Shown: piece by piece, positions 44,001 to 52,715 of the stretch | How the letters are laid out: every line of letters begins with the position of its first letter | How positions within the stretch are numbered: position 1 is the stretch's first letter | Assembly (NCBI RefSeq): GCF_029633865.1 | Contig: NC_079214.1 | Location: forward strand, 34,333,095 to 34,397,094 | DNA: 64,000 nucleotides | Origin: Lampris incognitus | Lineage: Eukaryota; Chordata; Actinopteri; Lampriformes; Lampridae | Direction of reading: 5' to 3' | Position numbers and translations under genes: made by a program | The notes under the pieces: generated by a model | What the model was told of the DNA's origin: nothing | The model's input: the letters and a program-made list of their open reading frames with translations, nothing else | The model's database searches: none

Positions 44001-47000
44001 AGCAGTGAATCCAAGGAAGGCTGCTGGCCCTGACGGGATACCCGGAAAGGTGCTCAGAGCATGCTGCCACAAACTCTCTGGTGTCTTTAGCAACATCTTC
44101 AACCTATCCCTCTCGCAGGCCTCGGTCCACACCCCTCTGAAATCAGCAACTATCATCCCGGTCCCTAAGAAACCATCCTCAAACAGCCTAGCAGACTACA
44201 GACCAGTAGCCCTCACCCCTCTGGTTATGAAGTGTTTTGAGAGACTAGTACTCAAACATATACAAACCAGTGTCCCTCCTTCCCTGGCCCCCAATTAGTT
44301 CGCATTCAGGCCAAACAGATCCACAGAAGACGCATTGTCCACCACCTTTCACGCTGCCTTGAGCCATCTCGAACAGAGGAACAGCTACGTCAGGATGCTC
44401 TTTGTGGACTACAGCTCCGCCTTTAACACAATCATTCCTGACATCCTGATAAACAAACTGCTGACCCTCGGCCTCCCCCCGTCTACTTGCAGCTGGATCA
44501 AGAACTTTCTAACAAACCGCCCACAGTCAGTCAGAGTTGGTCCCCACCTCTCCTCCACCATCTCACTCAGCACTGGCTCACCGCAGGGTTGCGTGTTGAG
44601 CCCCCTCCTCTACTCACTGTACACCTTCGACTGTTTACCAGCTTTCCCTTCAAACTCCATCATAAAATTAGCTGACGACACCACTGTGGTCGGGCTCATA
44701 ACAGGCAGTGACGAGTCCACTTACCGACAGGAAGTCCAGAATCTGTCTTAGTGGTGCTCTGTAAATAACCTAATTTTAAACCCCACAAAAACAAAAGAAC
44801 TCATAATTGACTTCAGAAAACACAACCCCCCCCCCCAAGCCTCTCTCCATAAATGGTGAATGTGTGGAGAGAGTCCACTCATTTAAATTCCTGGGTATCC
44901 ACGTTACGGACTGTCTTTCATGGTCAACAAACACCATGGCAGTGGTGAAAAAGGCACAGCAGCGGCTACATTTCCTGAGGTTACTCAGGAAAAACAACAT
45001 GAGCGTGAAGCTGCTGGTGTCCTTTTACAGATCCACAATCGAGAGCATCCTCACATACTGCATGCCGGTGTGGTTTGCTGGTTGCTCCACTGCAGACAAA
45101 AAGGCTCTCCAGAGAATCACCAGGACAGCAGAAAAAATAATTTGTTGCCCCCTCCCTCCTCTTTCAGACATTGCCCACAGCCGGACCCTCTCAAGAGCCA
45201 AAAGCATCATCAAGGACAATTCACACCCCGGCAACCACCTGTTTGAAATATTACCCTCTGGCAGGCGCTTCAGGTCCATCAGATCCAAAACCACCAGATT
45301 CACCAATAGCTTTTTCCCAAACGCAATAATCGCGTTAAACAAACATAGTTAAACCTCTCACAGCCACCTCTCGCACTTTAATGCCTGCACTTTATCCCAT
45401 TGCTGCTCTTTTATTAAGCTTGTCTTGCTATTGTGTACTTTATTCCATTGCTGTTTTATCCCATTGCTTTTTTTAATCATTCTTGTCTTTTTAATCTGCT
45501 TTTTTTTATTTTATTGTTGCACCACAGTGGAGTTGTACTCCCAGTTTCGTTGTATTAAAAAGTATGATGACAATAAAGGCATTCAATGTTGTCCTCCAGC
45601 AACTGGCCGGCACCAACTTCACTACCACCAGCCCGCGATGCAGCGAGGTCTTCTCTTCTCCCGATGCTGCAATCTGAGCTGATGGTTTTCTTTTTGACAT
45701 GCCTTTCGGTCGCCAGGCCTGTGTCTCTTTCTGATGCCGGGTCAACTGTATGGGCCCCCACTGTGGGAATATGCTGCCCACTACCTGGGTTCCCCGGCAC
45801 AGAGACATACACAGATCATAAATGATGGCACAACAGCCCATTTATTAAAACAAGGATTTAAAAACACCAGTGTTAAAACCATATGAAAAGACTAAAAACA
45901 AACGTTCATGAAAAGTCTCTTCAATAGAGAGAGAGAGAGCTCTGGCTCTGGCACCCTCATTTGGGATGTGGAACCAATTTATCTGCCCTGAGTTAATTAG
46001 ACCAACTCAGGACAGCTGATCCACACCACACTCTGCCACAGCTGTATTTTCCCCTGTGTTGTACTACTCATTCTCACATATAGTGACTGTGCTAGAATGG
46101 TAGGGGATAGTGATATAGTTGGCTAATTTTCTTGAATATCAAATATCTGCAAGCTATTAGATATCTGTTAAGGCCTACAAATTTATTATGTGGGTGGATT
46201 TTAATGGTAATTGAATCTTATTTTGAAGGTTTGGCTACCAAATCAATACAGGTACCATGCCTGCCATTTTGAAGTGGTTCCTTCATTGGGAGACCATACT
46301 GCTTTTGATGCCACTGTACGGGTAGATGTTGGCACTGTGGAACAGGCCCAGGAGTGGCTGATCAAATTAAAAGAATCATCGGGGGTGACATGGAGGGTGG
46401 ATGTTACCCGACCTAGGTTGGGACGCCGTGTGCTATTAAAGGTAAGAGTCAACATTTCTTCAGGTAACTTGTCATTAACCCTTTTCCTTTGGGGCACACT
46501 GCAGTTAATTTACTATATTTTGCTCAGGCAAGTTACAAGTGCCAGCGCAGGGTGAATGTAAAAGCTGCAAACAGCAGGACATCCACTAAAAACACCTGCT
46601 GTCCAGCGAAGATTCATATCCTGTTGAAGTGTGCTAGTGGGCAAATGAGCAAGTGAGTTTATTGATCCACTAACTCATAATGTTTTTGCTTCTTAGACAC
46701 AATATTGATATTACTGATATATTGATATATGTCATAGGACCAAAGACCCACACATGCCCGACTTTCCATTTGAGGTGCGGATAGTGAATCGGCACAATCA
46801 TAATTTATATGTTGCTGATGCCCTCCGCCACCGAGATGTGGGAGAGAAGGCGAAAGAAATCTTGACAGGGCTATTTGAAATTGGCCACAGTCCCACTTCT
46901 GCCCTGGCAGTACTTAAACATGATCTGCAGATGGAATATGGAGAAAGGTTTTTGTATGCCTCAGCAAACAGGGAGATATGCCCAGACCTTCCCTATGTGC

Positions 47001-47553
47001 AAAGGTGGGCATCACATCTGGACACACTTTCAAGTGACTACCACCAACTACATTTGTAAAGTAAAGAGTGTAATATGTTCAATGAATGGAATTACAGTAT
47101 ATTATGCAGTATATGTAAGCATGAAACATACTGAGTTAACAGAAAGTATCCTAATGTACTATGGCTGTCTTTTCTAGACTGTTCCACAAGGTATGTAGGG
47201 CAGAATACGGGGCTCAAAAATCTCTTGTGGAGGACATGATAGAGGACTTGAAAAGACGCGGCCAGGATCCCATCTTCTCTGCAGGGCTAATAGCAATGGC
47301 TAAGCAGTACCACCTCCTGAAGGCCAACCCCTCCAAACTGCTGTCAGCCATCCACACTTTTGGAAAGTCTTGCAGCCTGACAAGCAAAAGAGCTGCCACA
47401 TTAAGGCGGGCTGCCAGACGTCAAGCCACCGCTGTGGCACACAGGAAGTTGGGTGCTGGCTCAAAGAGGCAGCATTCAGATGAGCACCCTGTGAAATGTC
47501 ATAGCCTGAGTACATCAGTGGCTTTCAGCACCACCCTTGCCAAAAAGCACTAA
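41093..47553 (+). CDS. Seven-exon gene, CARF/MULE-like zinc-chelating protein (368 aa)
   Basis: Exons: 41093-41127, 41239-41271, 41642-41699, 46229-46441, 46528-46652, 46738-47004 and 47178-47553. All introns are GT-AG and every phase matches, giving 1107 coding bases and a TAA at 47551. The short first three exons encode a charged N-terminus ending [18 protein letters not shown]. Exon 4 has [15 protein letters not shown] and an adaptor-like [14 protein letters not shown]. Exons 5-6 carry [14 protein letters not shown] and NRHNHN, a Cys-Cys-His-His spacing like the WRKY-GCM1-type zinc fold of CARF, FLYWCH and MULE transposase N-termini. Exon 6 ends near [14 protein letters not shown]. The last exon is basic, with [12 protein letters not shown] and [10 protein letters not shown], resembling C-terminal tails of MULE/SWIM proteins. 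No MULE catalytic domain lies between. It could be a domesticated-transposon DNA-binding gene. The function is unknown, and the exon 1 start is the least certain part. Confidence 0.72.
41689..41907 (+). repeat. 109-bp tandem duplication spanning exon 3 end and LTR start
   Basis: The unit CACAGTTGAAGGTATCAATT...CACAACAGC at about 41689-41797 recurs at about 41798-41907 with scattered differences. It copies the last bases of exon 3, its donor (AAG/GTATCA versus AAG/GTGTCA) and the first part of the inserted LTR. The second donor is 109 bases downstream, so using it would shift the frame. Confidence 0.8.
42340..42780 (+). repeat. tRNA-derived SINE, with an extra partial head
   Basis: A complete copy starts near 42420 with GTGGCCCAATGGTTAGCACT and a B-box-like GAGTTCGAACCTC, then a body with GCAGAGTTTACATG, GCGTGGGTTTC and a tail with ATGGGTTAAATGCAGAGAAC and TACAATGACAAAT. 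A truncated head (CAGCAAGAAGGTCCTGGGTT at 42368) sits just upstream, so the copy is a partial dimer or two insertions. Confidence 0.75.
42988..45352 (+). pseudogene. L2/CR1-like LINE ORF2 (endonuclease + reverse transcriptase), inactivated
   Basis: The 5' part (to about 43370) is the end of an APE endonuclease, with the [10 protein letters not shown] motif and SDHLSLLLL after a frame change near 43370. The next frame runs from about 43380 to a TAG at 44296, through [14 protein letters not shown] and [16 protein letters not shown]. It continues [39 protein letters not shown] and LADDTTVVG to a second TAG at 44749. The C-terminal part is in another frame after a poly-C run at 44826-44836 and ends at 45352 ([36 protein letters not shown]). 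The catalytic pair in LADDT is intact. Two stops and two frame changes inactivate it. The 5' end of the endonuclease is truncated. It lies inside the LTR element of the plus-strand gene's large intron. Confidence 0.88.
45353..45595 (+). repeat. LINE 3' UTR
   Basis: After the ORF2 stop, low-complexity T-rich sequence with CCATTGCTGT repeats leads to TGTACTCCCAGTTTCGTTGT and GATGACAATAAAGGCATT, the expected LINE 3' end with a polyadenylation-like signal. Confidence 0.65.
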
Positions 47554-48990
47554 TGAACCCCTCCCCAGAGGCAGAACATTGTTCAACAGTGCCCCTCCAC
47601 CCCCCTCTGTGTTTGTGTCTCGTGTCTTTCTTTTCTTTCTAACAGTCTTTGTCTCATCTTACTAACATGCCACTCGTGGCCTGTACCTTGGTATGTTGAG
47701 TGGGCTTTATACCAAATCAGGCCACAAGGTGTGTCTTGTGTCAAATGTTGAAACCTAGAAATTATGTTCCTGTCCCTCAAATCTGCGTGCACAAGTGCAT
47801 ATTATTCTTTTTTTTTACCGGAAACCACATGCAAAAACAAACTTATGAGTAATCGCCACCACATCAAAACATAATAGACAATAAAGGTTTTCTATTCCAT
47901 ACAAGTAGCGATTTTAATGCAATTCTTTCCTCAGGCTTCTCGGTCAAGCTTGTTTGGACAGTCAGGTTGCAGAAGTGCAGCACAATTCCTCGTCATATTC
48001 CTATGACCCCCCTGCCTCTTTCCTGTTTAATATCTGTATAATTATTAGTGATTATAGATAGCGATCCAATGAATTACCTGTCCCTATTTTTAATTGTCCC
48101 CATATTTATTCAAATTGCCCCAATTATTTAAGACCTATTTTTGGTAATTTCAGACAATAATATCTAATGTTTACTTACAGTAGGCTACAGTAGGCTTTGT
48201 CTTAGGTGGTGCCAGGAGCTAATTGGAGGACTCGCCAGATCTATGACATCTTTAATTTATGCAGGATAATAAAGCTGTTGTATGTTGTATATTTCTTTGA
48301 GTCTCCTTTAATCCACTAAATTATAAATGTACAATGCAGACAACCAATTGCATAATGTAGCGAGGACTCCCTGTCTTCCTGTCTCTTTCTCTCCTCCTTT
48401 GGAATTTCCCCAGAGATAAGTAAGCATTCTTTTCATGTACTAATTGGGTTTGCAAAGTGGCCTTCATCCCTTCCCACATAAAGGTGGTAAATTGACATCA
48501 ACCAGACCAGAGGACCTTCCAAAGGAATCATGTTTTTGACGTGATGATCCAGTTTATATAGCAGGACACGAGAACACGTAATGTTCTAACAGTGAAGATA
48601 ACCTTTTCAGGTTATCGTCACCGTTGATCATAAGGAGTTAATCCCATCTCCCCCAAGAGAATAACTTTTTCACAGAAGAGGAAAGAATTTTCTCATCTCA
48701 TCATTGGTGAATAAGGGAGTTGTGTATTCGAGGTTAAACATGTTTTCTCTTAGGACAATGACTTGAATTAATCAAGTGGAGTTTCATTCTCTCCTCTCTG
48801 TCTCTCCCTGACTCTAACAAACTTATCCACACACAAACGAGCAAATTACATCCTCAAAAAACCCTCTCTGTAATGTGCCAGAGGTTGGTGACCTTATATG
48901 AGGTCATAAATAAAAACTTCACTTGGAGAGCCTTAAACGTAACTCTTTGATTCTGTGCGTGTCTAAATTGATATGAATTAATCGTTTAAC
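47554..48990 (+). other. 3' flank of the CARF/MULE-like gene; otherwise non-coding
   Basis: Possible polyadenylation signals: AATAAAGG at 47880 and AATAAAGC at 48267. No other feature recognised. Confidence 0.4.
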
Positions 48991-48993
48991 CCT

Positions 48994-49210
48994 AGGGATG
49001 CATGATGATATCGGCACGTCATCAGTGTCGACAGATAAAGGCTTTAAAATGAAATATCGGCATCGACCCGAAATGCCAATATGACAGGCCGATAAGATGA
49101 TTCTTTAGTTATGCGCACGCGACGCAAACCGTTGACCAGTCAACGCATTATGTAGGCAGGGCGCATAGCCACAGATTTACGTTTTTGCCCGTGGGTTTAA
49201 CGCCGTTCGT
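48994..49210 (+). mobile_element. hAT-like end fragment
   Basis: Starts TAGGGATGCATGATGATATC with sub-terminal ATCGGCA and CCGATAAG motifs of hAT style. No partner end was found; the right limit is approximate. Confidence 0.4.
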
Positions 49211-49214
49211 TTGG

Positions 49215-49575
49215 ACCCAATCGCAGAGAAGAGGCAGTTGGTAAGTACTAAGCCACTTTACTGGACTTCAGCAAACACACAACCAAAAAAACCACTGCCA
49301 AACAGGGCAGGCAAAAATGCAAACAAGACTAGACATAAAATACTAAACTAAGGAAACACTCTCACACAGAGAAGGCAGACGAGGGTTCAGGCGACACGGG
49401 CTTCCGCAGACCGACGCTAAGCTTCTCCAAGACTCGACCACGTATGTCTGCAAAGAATCCGGTCAAATAGTCCCCAGCACAGGTGCGCCTAATCACAGGC
49501 CAATCAAGGGCAGGTGCCACTCATACTGGCCGACAGGGAGATGTCACACCTGTTGGCTGCGGATCCTCTGGCCAT
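49215..49575 (-). repeat. Possible solo LTR fragment
   Basis: GC-moderate block, read on the minus strand: GACATCTCCCTGTCGGCCAG and CACCTGTGCTGGGGAC, in the style of fish LTRs. The ends were not resolved. Confidence 0.3.
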
Positions 49576-50040
49576 TGATCGTGTCAGTGGATGCCCAAGT
49601 TGAGTGAATAACACCAAGGTGATGATTGTCACAAAATCACTTATTGCACTTGCTCTAGTAACAACCTTGATGTAGGCTTACTAGGCTGCTGTCGTGGACT
49701 AGACTGTCGTGGACTATAACGGACCACACCATACCAGCACACAGTCTTGTTTATTTCTTTAGTCATTTATTTTTTTATCGGCCCTCCCCATGGGTGCTCA
49801 ATCTTTTTGGTGGGTGCTTGAGCACAGGGGCACCCGCGGGATTGGCGCCTATGGCGAGGTGGAGCAGCTGCTACACCAACTGGTTGTATGCCAGCCATGA
49901 TTTTTGAGGAGATTTCAAGTAGGCTACTTTGGGAAACTGGTAAGTGGCAAATGCTTACTAAAACGTTTTAATGAATGGATAGACATTGATTTGATTTATT
50001 TTAATGAATGGAAAAAACCCACAAGTTTTCATTGCTGCGT
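49576..50040. other. Non-coding
   Basis: Nothing recognised except GTCGTGGACTA repeated at 49692 and 49708. Confidence 0.35.
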
Positions 50041-50049
50041 CGCATTGCC

Positions 50050-50750
50050 TCTGGTACCATTTCATCTCATCATCAGCCGCTTCTCTGGGGTCGGGTCGCA
50101 GTGGCAGCAAGCTAAGTAGGGCACTCCAGACATCCCTTCCCCCTGCAACGCCCTCCAGCTCCTCCTGGGGATCCCAAGACATTCCCAGGCCAGATTGGAC
50201 ATGTAGTCTCTCCTGCGAGTTTTGGGTCTACCCCAGGGTATCCTTCCAGTTGAACGTGCCCGGAAAACCTCCAAAGGAAGACGCCCAGGAGGCATTCTAA
50301 TTAGATGCCCTAACCACCTCAACTGGCTCCTTTTTGACATGAAGGAGCAGCGACTCTACTCCGAGCTCCCTCCGGATGTCCAAGCTCCATCTCTAAGGCT
50401 GAGCCCAGACACCCTATGGAGGAAACTCATTTCAGCCGCTTGTATCCACGATCTCACCCTTTCAGTCACTACCCAAAGCTCATGACCATAGGTAAGGGTT
50501 GCAATGAAGACTGACTGGTAAATTGAGAGCTTTGCCTTCCGGCTCAGCTCCCTCTTCACCACAACGGTCCGGTACAACGTCCACATTACTGCTGATGCTG
50601 CACCAATCTGCCTGTCAATCTCCCACTCCATCCTACCCGCACTTGTGAACAAGACCCCAGGATAATTGAACTCCTTCACTTGAGGCAACAACTCATCCCC
50701 AACCCGGAGGGAGCAATCCACCATTTTCCGGTAGAGATCCATGGCCTCAC
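50050..50750 (-). pseudogene. LINE reverse transcriptase C-terminal fragment (same family as 19 kb)
   Basis: On the minus strand: VGDELLPQVKEFNYPGVLFT, then EIDRQIGAASAVMWTLYRTV, SRKAKLSIYQSVF, LTYGHELWV and SFLHRVSGLSLRD (50356-50742). A frame change follows, then LRWLGHLIRMPPGRLP, RPKTRRRDY and ECLGIP (50062-50340). This is the C-terminal half of the LINE ORF also seen at 18.84-19.55 kb and as a sliver at 30.21 kb. The first part (palm with catalytic residues) is missing, so it is 5'-truncated. Confidence 0.82.
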
Positions 50751-50787
50751 TGATCAGCCACTACTACACTAATCCGCTACACTGAAT

Positions 50788-51510
50788 AGTCAAAACATTA
50801 AAACCACCTGCCTAATATTGTGTGGGTCCCCCTCGTGCCGCCAAAACAGCTCTGACCCATCAAAGCATGGACTCCACAAGACCTCTGAAGGTGTCCTCTG
50901 GTATCTGGCACCAAGATGTTCGCAGCAGATCCTTAATGTCCTGTAAGTTGCGAGGTGGGGCCTCCATAGATCTGACTTGTTTTTCCAGAACATCCCACAG
51001 ATGCTTGATGGGATTGAGATCCAGGCAATTTGGAGGCCAAGGCAACACTTTGAACTTTTTGTCATGTTCCTCAAACCATTCCTGAACAATGTGTGCAGTG
51101 TAGCAGGGCGTATTATCCTGCTGCATTATCCACTGCCATCAGGAAATACCATTGCCATGAAGGGGTGTACTTGGTCTGCAACGATGTTTAGGTAGGTGGT
51201 ATGTGTCAAAGAAACATCCACATGAATGCGAGGACCCAAGGTTTTCTAGCAGAACATTGCCCAAAGTGTCACACTGCCTCCGCCGACTTGCCTTCTTCCC
51301 ATAGTGCATACTGGTGCCATCTCTTCCCCTGGAAAATGACTCACACACACCTGGCCATCCACCTGATGTAAAAGAAATTGTGATTCATCAGACCAGGCCA
51401 CCTTCTTCTATTGCTCCATGGTCCAGTTTTGACGCTTGCATGCCCATTGTAGGTACTTTTGGCAGTGGACAGGGGTCATCATGGGCACTCTGACCGGTCT
51501 GCAGCTACAC
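50788..51510 (-). pseudogene. Decayed Tc1 transposase, DD36-type, Glu to Lys
   Basis: On the minus strand the catalytic part reads MQQDNTPCYTAHIVQEWFEE, then VLPWPPN and LDLNPIKHLWDVL, ending ESML near 50860. From the Asp to the position of the final catalytic residue there are 36 residues, but that residue is Lys here instead of Glu. Upstream pieces (to about 51510) hold transposase middle-region sequence in broken frames; the N-terminal DNA-binding part is missing. A TIR-like end AAAACATTAAAACCACCTGC lies at about 50791. It is a clearly inactive relic, different in sequence from the 20 kb element. Confidence 0.8.
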
Positions 51511-52038
51511 AGCCCCCATATGCATGGGGCTGTGTTAGACTATGATAGATACTAGGCTATGATAGACAGATGTCAAAACACTGTGTGTTCTGACACCTGT
51601 CTGTCATAGCCAGCATTAACCATAACAGAGGTCTAGGGCCTCTACAGATGCGCTGAATAGAGCTGGTGAACACAATGGCGGTGTGACTCCGATTACAGAA
51701 TCACGAAGGCAGCACTTCAGTTTGAGGACATTTATTTGAAGAAGAATGTGCTTGTCTACGGTAAAATACAATACAACATCTATATTAATAAACAATAACA
51801 ATACATGATCAATCATAATCCACATGCACACACAAACATAACACAACATATGCGTTGGCGTGAGGCATGGTGGCAGACAGAACATAGCTAACGCCCAACT
51901 AAGCTAACCAGCATGGCATAGCTAACAGCATCTCACCAGCAGAGAGAATCAACAGCAACAAAAAACGGATTTATATAAACATATTGTAACGTGCATGGAT
52001 TAGAAGACACGCTGGCCGCTGGCTCGCGGGTCTGACCC

Positions 52039-52106
52039 TTTAGTCTAGCGGTTAGCGATGTCTCCTGCGGTGCGGGCGATACGGGTTCGCTTCCCGGCCG
52101 CGGCAG
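52039..52106 (+). ncRNA. tRNA-like Pol III promoter unit in left LTR
   Basis: A-box TAGTCTAGCGGTTAG (52041) fits the TRGYNNARYNGG consensus. B-box GGGTTCGCTTCCCGG (about 52083) fits GGTTCNANNCC apart from one base and forms a T-arm with CGGG/CCCG stem. A-box to B-box spacing (about 40 bases) is tRNA-like. It resembles tRNA-Glu/Asp-type heads of SINEs. Confidence 0.75.
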
Positions 52107-52316
52107 TTCCTGTGGTTGCATTGTCCCCCCCGAATTCGCTACATTGGTGTCAGCAGTGGGATGGAGCGACCGTAAGGCCATCGGAAGCGTATGCGCCCTG
52201 AGGCGTGAAGGAGCTGATACGCTTAAACGCGGGGACGCGCTTCCCGAAGGAGGGGGGGGTAGTGTAACGTGCATGGATTAGAAGACACGCTGGCCGCTGG
52301 CTCGCGGGTCTGACAC

Positions 52317-52378
52317 TTTAGTCTAGCGGTTAGCGATGTCTGCTGCGGGCGATACGGGTTCGCTTCCCGGCCGCGGCA
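52317..52378 (+). ncRNA. tRNA-like Pol III promoter unit in right LTR
   Basis: Same A-box and B-box as the left LTR but 6 bases shorter in the anticodon-arm region (CTGCTGCGGGCG), so the two LTRs differ within the tRNA-like part. Confidence 0.72.
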
Positions 52379-52715
52379 GTTCCTGTGGTTGCGTTGTCCC
52401 CCCGAATTCGCTACAATATTTCCAAGTAAGCCGCAGTAAATGAAACAGGCACAAATGAAGACATAAATAATCTACTTTCATCTGTCATTGACACACAATT
52501 TCCTCGAAATGGAAGCAAGGCAAACCGTAGCTCACTAGCAGACAGATGGACTGAGACAAGCTGGTTAGAACCAGTTGGAAATCCCCTGGTCAGAACCAGC
52601 AAGTCTCTGTATTTCTTAAAGGGCCAGTATCCTTACCAATAAACTGAAGTGAGTGCACAATACTAGTGATACTAGCGGGAGCCAAACTAAACTCCTCTTC
52701 TTAACAAGGGCTTTC

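Larger units (their letters stand above)
41717..46040 (-). mobile_element. LTR retrotransposon remnant in large intron, containing SINE and LINE
   Basis: Direct repeats about 280 bp long lie at about 41717-42100 (with the tandem duplication) and 45762-46040. They share blocks such as CCCGGCACAGAGACA, AACACCAG-GTTAAAACCATATG and CCAACTCAGGACAGCTG and end CTCTGCCACA. Read on the minus strand the LTR starts TGTGGCAGAGTG. GTGGGGGCCC directly after the right-hand LTR looks like a primer-binding site, and a purine-rich tract precedes the left one. Flanks GCTGC (41712-41716) and GCTGT (46041-46045) are a near-perfect 5-bp target duplication. The interior is mostly replaced by a SINE and an L2/CR1-like LINE. 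Confidence 0.75.
51985..52415 (+). mobile_element. TRIM-like miniature LTR element with tRNA-like sequence in its LTRs
   Basis: Two near-identical LTRs, 51985-52143 (159 bp) and 52263-52415 (153 bp), both begin TGTAACGTGCATGG and end GAATTCGCTACA. The first is followed at once by TTGGTGTCAGCAGTGGGAT, a primer-binding site resembling the complement of a tRNA-Leu 3' end. The second is preceded by a purine tract AAGGAGGGGGGGG. The internal region is only 119 bp and non-coding. ATAT is duplicated at the flanks (51981-51984, 52416-52419). Each LTR holds a tRNA-like promoter (separate entry). The size and structure fit terminal-repeat retrotransposons in miniature. Confidence 0.85.

Noticed and set aside
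52039..52378. Genuine tRNA genes
   Set aside because: The two tRNA-like units lack a convincing acceptor stem and sit at equivalent positions inside paired LTRs; the second has a shortened anticodon-arm region.
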